Shown here: positions 8,292-14,472 of the stretch, in pieces
Layout: each line of letters opens with the position of its first letter
How positions within the stretch are numbered: the stretch's first letter is position 1
Source of the DNA: a bacterium
GTDB lineage: Bacteria > ARS69
Assembly (NCBI GenBank): GCA_025774805.1
Contig: JALGZR010000051.1
Span: 1-39,152 of the forward strand
Direction of reading: 5' to 3'
DNA length: 39,152 nt
The notes under the pieces: model-generated
Told to the model about the DNA's origin: nothing
The model's database searches: none
The model's input: only the letters and a program-made list of their open reading frames with translations
Translations under genes and position numbers: made by a program

Positions 8292-10628
8292 TCACCGGAG
8301 CAGGATCACACGATTCGTCCCGGCCCCACGGTTCGTCTCCAGCCTGACGAAGTAGACACCGGAGGAGACCGGCCGTCCGAAGTCGTCCAACCCACGCCAC
8401 CGGACGTCGTGGCGGCCCGCGGGAAGGGGTTCCCGGATCAGCTGACGTACACGACGTCCGTGCGTGTCGTGGATCGTCAGTGTCACGGGGCCGGGCTGGA
8501 CCAGCTCGAAGCGCAGGTTTGTGGATGGGGCGAACGGATTGGGGAAGCCTTCCACCGACGGGACGGTAGACCCTTCGTCGAAAGCGTCACGCTCGGCCAC
8601 CGCGACGGCGGCCACCCCCCGCCGGTCCAACGCGGGATCGCCGTACAGGTTGTAGTCGAAGAGGTTCTTGTACTCGTAGTAGTGGTCGTACGCGTAGTTC
8701 TGGTGGCAGTAGCCCTTGGCGTCGAGGAGGGCGTCTCCCACCCGCCGCGGCCCGGCCGGGCCGTCTATCAGGAAGCGGTTGAACTCGTAGCAGATCGACT
8801 CCGCGCCGCCGGGAGGATCGGGCCAGTAGATGCCGACGGCGGCGCCGCGGGTGGCGCTCAGGACCGCGGCGGCGGTGCCGAATCCGGGCTTCGTGAGGAG
8901 ATCGTTCCCGAGCCTTCCGTACGGGTTCGGCTCGGGATACCCCACGTTGCATGAGATGGCGAACACGATGGAGGACGCGTCGTCCTCGAGCGACGAGGTC
9001 CTCTGAATGAAGGGAATCGACTGGATCCAGTCGGATCCGTCCGTTTCGGGAATCCCGTCGCCGTCGTCCGTCCACCACACCGTCCGGGAGGCGCACACGC
9101 ACGCCCCGTGACCGCTCCAGTTGACGACGCCGTATTGCCCGTCACGCCAGGCGGCCGTGAAGAGACTCTCGGTCATGGGATCCCAGGGGTATTCGGAGGG
9201 AGCGAGCCCCTCGTGCTCGCAGGTGCGGGTCACGGCCCAGCCCGGCATGAGATCGTCCCGGATCGGAGCCAGGCACCGGGCGCCGTCGATGCCCGGGTAT
9301 CCGTCCCCGTCCTGGTTTTCGTAGAACAGGATCGTCGACCCGTGGAGAGCCCGGTCCTTCCAGTCGCCGGTGTCGCTCTCGAAGGCGATCAGCTTGTTCA
9401 GGGTGTAGGTCACCCGAGTCGCGTTGCTCGTCGGGATCCGGCCGACCGCGATTTCGGGCATGAAATCGGGCATATCCTGGCCGTACTCGCCGGGGTAGCC
9501 GTCGCCGTCAAGATCCCAGGACTGGTCATCCGGTAAAGAAAGGTCCGCGTAGTAGGCGTCGGTGGGCGTCTCACCTCCATAGGTGTTCGGATCGTCGGGG
9601 TGGAAGCTGTGATTCGTGGGATCCGCCCAGCAGTAGCGCATCGGCACGTCGGCGAGGGTGCCGATCAGGAACACGTACTCGATGCCCCACGCCGCCTGGT
9701 ACTCGCGCAGGAAGCCCCGGATCCGGCCGGCCAGATCGGCTTCCGGTCGGCCCGCGATCTCGCTGTCGGTCGTGAGAACGAGGCGCACCGAGTGTCCGAG
9801 TGCCGTCTTCCAGCTCACGAAGTTCGACGCGTTGATGGCGGGGATCAAGCTGGAAGTGGTGACGATGACGTAGTCGTGGACCGCCCGGCGCTCGCGCGCT
9901 GCAGGCGCCTCGAAATCGTACAGAGACCGCACCTGATCGTAGTTCATGAAGAGTCGGGCGGCGGCCTCGTCGGTAGAGGGACCCAGGAGCAGGCGCGCGT
10001 CGTCGCCTTCGCCGGAAGATCCGCCCGAAGAGATGCGGTAGCGCACCCGAACGTCCGCGGCGGGGCACAGTTCGAGCCGGCCGGAGACGGGACGGTATCG
10101 GAACGGGGTGTACTCGAGCATCGCGTAAGCCACCGCACGGAGAGCGCCCGCTCCGACGAGACGTACCTGCTGAAGGGGAACGAAGGCGTCCGAGGCATAG
10201 GCGGACGCCCGGATGCGGGCTGTCTCCTCGATGATCTCCTCTCGCTCGCGGGCCACGGCGTCCTCGAAGCCGGGAGGAAGCAGGGGAGGGGTGGGTGAGA
10301 TTCGATACGTCCCCCGGACTTCGTCGAAGCGAGGGGCGACGATCTCCACGGACCCCACACGGGCTCCGGGAGGGAGCGCCACCAGGAAGCGCCGGGCCGG
10401 AATCGCGGGCGTCCCCGGGGCCGACGAGCACTCGAACCCGTCCATGCGAATCCGATGGCCATCTCCCTCGGGAAGAATCCGGAAGGAGGCCGACTCCAGA
10501 CGCACGACGATCTCACCGTCTCCGGCCGCAAGAGCTGTCCGGAGAGCGGGATCGACGCCGGCGGCGAGGAGGACGGTCGCCATCGCGGCCAGTACCGCGG
10601 GTCGGACGCCTCGTGAAGCTCCGAACAT
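8292..10628 (-). CDS. Secreted gingipain-type cysteine peptidase (C25) with sorting domain
   Basis: Exported protease of 778 residues. I start at 10628 because the ATG there has GAGGAG eight bases upstream and opens a signal peptide (MFGASRGVRPAVLAAMATVL, cleavage after about LAA). An earlier in-frame ATG at 10691 would bury it. An N-terminal propeptide-like region is followed by the C25 domain: YVIVTTSSLIPAINASNF, YVFLIGTLADVPMRYCW, EIAVGRIPTSN. The catalytic pair is His507 in NWSGHGACVC and Cys560 in VFAISCNVGYPEPN. Three Asp-rich loops (DLDGDGYPGE, DGDGYPGIDG, TDDGDGIPET) look like calcium sites. The C-terminus is a FlgD-like sorting module (GFPNPFAPSTNLRFELVQPG to YFVRLETNRGAGTNRVILLR). 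Gingipain relatives are secreted by type IX systems, so the same route is inferred. The peptide preference cannot be predicted. Confidence 0.9.
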   Translation of the reverse strand: MFGASRGVRPAVLAAMATVLLAAGVDPALRTALAAGDGEIVVRLESASFRILPEGDGHRIRMDGFECSSAPGTPAIPARRFLVALPPGARVGSVEIVAPRFDEVRGTYRISPTPPLLPPGFEDAVAREREEIIEETARIRASAYASDAFVPLQQVRLVGAGALRAVAYAMLEYTPFRYRPVSGRLELCPAADVRVRYRISSGGSSGEGDDARLLLGPSTDEAAARLFMNYDQVRSLYDFEAPAARERRAVHDYVIVTTSSLIPAINASNFVSWKTALGHSVRLVLTTDSEIAGRPEADLAGRIRGFLREYQAAWGIEYVFLIGTLADVPMRYCWADPTNHSFHPDDPNTYGGETPTDAYYADLSLPDDQSWDLDGDGYPGEYGQDMPDFMPEIAVGRIPTSNATRVTYTLNKLIAFESDTGDWKDRALHGSTILFYENQDGDGYPGIDGARCLAPIRDDLMPGWAVTRTCEHEGLAPSEYPWDPMTESLFTAAWRDGQYGVVNWSGHGACVCASRTVWWTDDGDGIPETDGSDWIQSIPFIQRTSSLEDDASSIVFAISCNVGYPEPNPYGRLGNDLLTKPGFGTAAAVLSATRGAAVGIYWPDPPGGAESICYEFNRFLIDGPAGPRRVGDALLDAKGYCHQNYAYDHYYEYKNLFDYNLYGDPALDRRGVAAVAVAERDAFDEGSTVPSVEGFPNPFAPSTNLRFELVQPGPVTLTIHDTHGRRVRQLIREPLPAGRHDVRWRGLDDFGRPVSSGVYFVRLETNRGAGTNRVILLR

Positions 10629-10770
10629 GGGTCCAGCTCCTCGCGTGGTGAGTTTTCTGCCAGGCTCGGGCAGCTCGCCCCGACCGGGCATTCAAATGGT
10701 CGATCCTTGACTCAGGAACAGTCTACCTGTGCGGAACCCAGGGAGGCAATCGCCCCGCGCCTCGATGGAT

Positions 10771-10872
10771 CGGTTTCAGGGGGCCAGGCCGATTTGCGGA
10801 AACACGTACGAGCCGGCCCGCAGCATCGTATTTCGAGAGACGCACCAGCGAGGCATCCGGCAGTGCAAAGGA
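10771..10872 (-). pseudogene. Fragment of a FlgD-like sorting domain
   Basis: Minus-strand codons read SFALPDASLVRLSKYDAAGR followed by LVRVSANRPGPLKP. This is the middle of the C-terminal sorting module seen intact in neighbouring genes (FAL-x, SVYDVAGR, LVR). After VSAN the reading continues better in the next frame as GLAP and a stop, where the family normally has NGPLAPG; that indicates a frameshift. No start, signal peptide or catalytic domain is attached. It lies 5' of the C25 gene on the same strand, so it is probably what remains of a deleted upstream gene. Confidence 0.5.
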
Positions 10873-10983
10873 GGCGTCGTCTCTTTCGATGAGGGTCCTG
10901 TCATGACCCGGAGATTCCGGCCGAGGCATTCCGTCGCTCCGTCCTCGTGATGCACTGCCCGCGCTCCTTTCTCCCTGGAGCGC

Positions 10984-11070
10984 TTGACCTTCGACGACGT
11001 CGAGGGGGTCGTCACCATCGCGACCGAAGACGATTTCGAAGGGATTACCGCTCTGGACTCGAGATTCTGA
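10984..11070 (+). pseudogene. Possible short coding remnant before the Nal1-like gene
   Basis: From a TTG at 10984, 28 codons run to TGA and read TFDDVEGVVTIATEDDFEGI and then TALDSRF. The acidic, hydrophobic-alternating composition is more protein-like than shadow frames in GC-rich DNA. There is no upstream extension (a TGA lies just before) and the GGAG ribosome-binding site is too close. It may be the tail of a lost gene. I do not recognise the family, and the call is weak. Confidence 0.2.
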
Positions 11071-11083
11071 TATGCACTACGAT
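11054..11083 (+). promoter_or_regulatory. Candidate sigma-70-like promoter of the Nal1-like lipoprotein gene
   Basis: TGGACT at 11054-11059, an 18-base spacer and TACGAT at 11078-11083 each match four of six consensus positions. Transcription would start near 11090, about 48 bases before the chosen ATG. The prediction is by eye only. Confidence 0.3.
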
Positions 11084-11090
11084 GCCCGGG

Positions 11091-11121
11091 CACGGGCCGC
11101 TCCTGTGAACCCCGGCCCGTG
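11091..11121 (+). promoter_or_regulatory. GC-rich hairpin abutting the ribosome-binding site
   Basis: CACGGGCCG (11091-11099) and CGGCCCGTG (11113-11121) form a perfect nine-base-pair stem around a 13-base loop. The last stem base is the first G of the GGGGAGG ribosome-binding site (11121-11127). Folding in the leader could affect translation of the following lipoprotein gene. There is no T-tract after it, so it is not a terminator. Confidence 0.4.
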
Positions 11122-11137
11122 GGGAGGCGAACCTCGA

Positions 11138-12304
11138 ATGAAGCGAGATACGCGCTCGATCCTGTTACTTCTCGGCGGCTGCCTGGCCGGGATTGCACTC
11201 CTCGCCGGAGGCTGCGGCGACGATCGGTCGCCGGTCGAACCGGCGTCGGACGGTCCGCAGACCGCGGCCTTCCACCAGGGACGCGTGCTGGACGTCCTCC
11301 ACGAAGACGTTCGGAACGCCATGACCATCCAGATGGCTCACACCCCCGACCTCATGGCCCGTCCGGGCATCGTGGGAACCGCCGTCGGTGTGGACGAGGC
11401 TGGCAACGTGGCCGTCAAGGTCTACCTGGAAAACGAGGAGAGCATGGTCGATCTCCCGATGGAGCTCGACGGGCTCTCCGTGGTCCCGGTCGTCACCGGT
11501 CGCATCGTCGCCCGGAAAGGCGGCGGTATGGGAATGGGATCAGGCACCAATCCCCGGGCTCCGCAGACCGCCCCCATCAAGCTCGGCACCTCCGGGGGCT
11601 GGCGCTACGATCTCGCCAACGGCTACTGCTGCAGCGGCACGTTGGGCGGGCTCGTGGAGAACGGAAGCGGTACCCAGTTCGTCCTCAGCAATTACCATGT
11701 CCTTTACGCCGACATCGTGAACGGCGGCAATGGGAGAGTCGCCGAGCCGGGAGACCCGGTGATTCAACCGGGCCTCATCGACATCGGGTGCAACGCGAAC
11801 AACGCGATCAACGTCGCCACCTTGGTGAACGGAGGAGGAAGCCTCCCGGGCGCCAACGTCGACGCCGGAATCGCCGAGGTGATTCCGGGTCAGGTCGACG
11901 CCACCGGCGCGATCCTCGACATCGGAACGCTCTCGTCGGCCACCGCCGGCGCGTACATCGGCCAAGACCTCAAGAAGATGGGCCGAACGACAGGCCTGTC
12001 CCGGGGCACCGTGGACGGTCTGAACGCAACCGTCAGCATCGGTTACGAAAACGAGTGCGCCGGCGGTTCGGCTTTCTCGGAGACCTTCACGGGGCAGATC
12101 GTCGTGACGAACGCCCGCTGCAAGTTCCTGGACGGAGGAGACTCGGGCTCGCTGGCAGTCGAGGACGTCACGACCGACCCGCGGGCGGTCGGGTTGCTCT
12201 ACGCCGGCAGCATCATCTGCAACAAGAATTCCGTGGCGGTCGCAAACCCGATCGACGACGTTCTGAACTACTTCGGCGGCGGAATGCACATGGTCGGCAA
12301 CTGA
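11138..12304 (+). CDS. Lipoprotein with Nal1-like trypsin-fold domain
   Basis: Predicted periplasmic or surface lipoprotein of 388 residues. I chose the ATG at 11138 because GGGGAGG lies 10 bases upstream and the signal peptide (SILLLLGGCLAGIALLAGGC) starts directly after it; lipidation would be at Cys26. Residues about 60-125 form a small domain (RPGIVGTAVGVDEAGNVAVK, LPMELDGLSVVPVVTG). Residues 150-388 have a chymotrypsin-like serine-protease layout: His187 in LSNYHVLY, Asp242 in NVDAGIAE and Ser336 in GGDSGSLA. This fits the bacterial relatives of plant NAL1, for which protease activity is proposed. With the triad complete, activity is plausible; the substrate is unknown. A 10-bp-stem terminator follows. 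The small domain resembles the nearby 124-residue lipoprotein at 13988-14362. Confidence 0.8.
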   Translation: MKRDTRSILLLLGGCLAGIALLAGGCGDDRSPVEPASDGPQTAAFHQGRVLDVLHEDVRNAMTIQMAHTPDLMARPGIVGTAVGVDEAGNVAVKVYLENEESMVDLPMELDGLSVVPVVTGRIVARKGGGMGMGSGTNPRAPQTAPIKLGTSGGWRYDLANGYCCSGTLGGLVENGSGTQFVLSNYHVLYADIVNGGNGRVAEPGDPVIQPGLIDIGCNANNAINVATLVNGGGSLPGANVDAGIAEVIPGQVDATGAILDIGTLSSATAGAYIGQDLKKMGRTTGLSRGTVDGLNATVSIGYENECAGGSAFSETFTGQIVVTNARCKFLDGGDSGSLAVEDVTTDPRAVGLLYAGSIICNKNSVAVANPIDDVLNYFGGGMHMVGN

Positions 12305-12335
12305 GCCCGACCACACGGAGATCAGAGGCCGAACG

Positions 12336-12366
12336 ACGGGCGCCCCTCCTCGGGCGCCCGTTCTCT
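12336..12366 (+). terminator. Intrinsic terminator of the Nal1-like lipoprotein gene
   Basis: ACGGGCGCCC (12336-12345) pairs perfectly with GGGCGCCCGT (12352-12361) around a CTCCTC loop. A G-U pair extends it and TTCTCT follows. It sits 31 bases after the stop codon at 12304. Confidence 0.8.
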
Positions 12367-12415
12367 CGGATCCCTCCGGCAGCCGGCGCGTCTCCTGGTG
12401 CCCTCGCCGGTGGCG

Positions 12416-13966
12416 TCACCAGCTCCGGGGCAGATCGCGAAAGTACTCGTGGAGCTCCCGCCGCGCCTCCCGATTGACCCGTTCGGTCCAGAGATCCACC
12501 GGATTCCGATCGTCGGTGAAGACGAGGGCGCTCCGCGTCTCGGGGACGAACCGGTTGTCCCATGCGTGGTTCATCTGGACTCCCCGCCAGTGTTCGTGCG
12601 GTCGGTCCAGGAGAGAGGAGAGGCGGGGCAGACGTTCGTACTCGTCGAACTCGAGTGCGCGCCGCGATCCCACGATCAAGACGTTGCCGACCGCGTCCGG
12701 CGGCTCCCTCGTGGGCAGGGCCAGAACCTGATCGAGGTGCGCTCCCACCGTCGCCGCCAGGGATGCGACCAGGGGATCGTCCCATCCCCAGACCTCGACG
12801 TTCACGGCCAGAACTCCGTCCCCGGCGAGTCGGGAGACCATGAGCCCGAACGATTCCAAGGTGGCGAGGTGGAAAGGAATCGACGAGCTGCCGAACGCGT
12901 CGACCACGATCAGGTCGTACGACTTCGCCGTCTCCCGAAGAAAGCGGCGTCCGTCCCGGAGGTGAACCGCGCAGTCTTCGCTCCTCAACCCGAAGTGGTC
13001 GCGAGCCACCTCCGCGACGACCGGATCGATCTCGACGGCATCGACGCGCCACCCGTGCTCCGCATACCTCTTGGCGATCGATCCGGCCCCGAGTCCGACG
13101 AGCAGCATCGAGCCGGGCCTCTCGAACAGGAAGTCGAGCACGTCGAGGGCGGCGGCGTAAGGGTGCCAAGTCCTCCAGGTGGCCGGATCGACCACGGAGT
13201 GGATTCCTCCGTCGATGAGAAGGTGACGCGCGCCCCGAGCCTCGACGACCCGGATCTCCGCGTACGGGCTCTGCCGTACGTCGAGCAGTCCGCGCGAAGG
13301 ATCCGGAGCGTCATCCGAAAGCTTTGCCATCCCGGCCGAACCGATTCCGAGAACGAGTAGCGCCGCCGTTCCCCGATCCCGCGAGCCCCCGATCCGTGCG
13401 AAGAACGCGAGCCCGCTCGCCGTCAGGAGGGCCAGACCGATGGCGTAGGTGAGGCGGCCTACGCCCATCGCGGGAATCAGGAAGAATCCCATTCCCAGGG
13501 CGGACACGACGCTCGCCACCGTGGAAACGGCGTAGAGGTTGCCCGCGGTTCGTCCCACGTGATTCAGGTCTCGGGCCTTCAGCCGAATCGCGTAGGGGCT
13601 GACCATTCCGAGAAGCGTGAGCGGCGGGGCGAAGAGAAGCGTCGCGGTGACCAGGACTGCAGCCCTCAACCCGAGCGGCTCGGCCGCGAGGAGAACGGGA
13701 TGTTCGAGAAAGGGGACCGCGAGAACCCACAGCCCGGCGGCGCCGAAGAGCAGCCCCAATCGGGAGAACGAGGGCCCGCGGTCGGCCCAGCGCCCGCCTA
13801 CCGCGTACCCCACGCTGAGGGCCGCCAGGGTCACGGTGATGAGCGCCGACCAGAGGAAGAGGCCCATCCCGTAGAACGGACCGAGGATGCGTGTGCCCAG
13901 GATCTCGAGGGCGAGCACCGCGGCGCCGGAGATGAAGACGATGACATACAGGCGAAGATCTCGCAT
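12416..13966 (-). CDS. Membrane-fused spermidine-synthase-like protein
   Basis: Inner-membrane protein of 516 residues. About seven hydrophobic helices (residues 5-215) carry the polytopic pattern of fused-MFS/spermidine synthases, with LALEILGTRILGPFYGMGLF in the first two. A spermidine-synthase-like Rossmann domain follows: GLGAGSIAKRYAEHG near 291-305, the VEIDP acidic loop at 311-315, LRDGRRFL, and IVVDAFGSSSIPFHLATLES at 353-372. Family members transfer aminopropyl groups from decarboxylated SAM or are methyltransferase-like; most fused forms are uncharacterised. Here VDAF replaces the classical D-x-x-D-P gate, so polyamine synthesis should not be assumed. The stop of the small lipoprotein gene lies 21 bases upstream on the same strand, which suggests one transcript. 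Confidence 0.8.
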   Translation of the reverse strand: MRDLRLYVIVFISGAAVLALEILGTRILGPFYGMGLFLWSALITVTLAALSVGYAVGGRWADRGPSFSRLGLLFGAAGLWVLAVPFLEHPVLLAAEPLGLRAAVLVTATLLFAPPLTLLGMVSPYAIRLKARDLNHVGRTAGNLYAVSTVASVVSALGMGFFLIPAMGVGRLTYAIGLALLTASGLAFFARIGGSRDRGTAALLVLGIGSAGMAKLSDDAPDPSRGLLDVRQSPYAEIRVVEARGARHLLIDGGIHSVVDPATWRTWHPYAAALDVLDFLFERPGSMLLVGLGAGSIAKRYAEHGWRVDAVEIDPVVAEVARDHFGLRSEDCAVHLRDGRRFLRETAKSYDLIVVDAFGSSSIPFHLATLESFGLMVSRLAGDGVLAVNVEVWGWDDPLVASLAATVGAHLDQVLALPTREPPDAVGNVLIVGSRRALEFDEYERLPRLSSLLDRPHEHWRGVQMNHAWDNRFVPETRSALVFTDDRNPVDLWTERVNREARRELHEYFRDLPRSW

Positions 13967-13987
13967 CGCATTCCGGGGGTGCGCCGC

Positions 13988-14362
13988 TCAGCGCCCGCCG
14001 CGCGGCCCGATCGGTCCCGTCTCCCTCAGGAGGACGGGGTACCCATGAACCTGCTCGGGGATCTTCCGGTGGAGCTCGGGCGTCTCCTTCACGACCATGA
14101 CCTTCAGGCAGGGGGCACCGTCCTCCGTCCGGCCCTGGTAGACACCCACGACGCCGTCGAGGGCCATCCAGCCCGGCGCGTTCTCCTTCAGCACCTCCTC
14201 GATCGGCATCGACCCATGCACCTCCGTCAGCGGACGCTCCACCGGAGCCTTCGTCCCCTCCGATCCGCAGCCGGCGATCGCCCAATCTCCGAGCGCCAGG
14301 GCCAGGATCGCCGTCGTTCGAATCCGGAGGCGGACACGCCGTCGGCGCCCTTCCACGGGCAT
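13988..14362 (-). CDS. Small lipoprotein resembling a protease prodomain
   Basis: Predicted lipoprotein of 124 residues. The start at 14362 has GGAGG eight bases upstream; an ATG further out at 14413 lacks this. An Arg-rich n-region leads to a hydrophobic stretch and the lipobox A-I-A-G-C with Cys32. The h-region carries an unusual Asp-Trp. The mature part (about 55-120) has ALDGVVGVYQGRTEDGAPCL, then LKVMVVKETPE, IPEQVHGYPV and ETGPIGPR. This matches in spacing the segment PGIVGTAVGV, VAVKVYLENEES, LPMELDGLSVVPV, TGRI in the Nal1-like lipoprotein, so both probably share a fold. Its role is unknown; a stand-alone inhibitor or chaperone-like prodomain is possible. It leads a probable two-gene operon with the spermidine-synthase-like gene. 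Confidence 0.7.
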   Translation of the reverse strand: MPVEGRRRRVRLRIRTTAILALALGDWAIAGCGSEGTKAPVERPLTEVHGSMPIEEVLKENAPGWMALDGVVGVYQGRTEDGAPCLKVMVVKETPELHRKIPEQVHGYPVLLRETGPIGPRGGR

Positions 14363-14472
14363 GCGGTCTCCCTCCCGCGCGGGCCGGAGGCCGGCCGTGA
14401 TTCTAGACAGCATTCGAAACGAGTGGCCACTTCTTTCGGGTTGCCGGATTTCCCGGTATCGTAGGCACCTCG

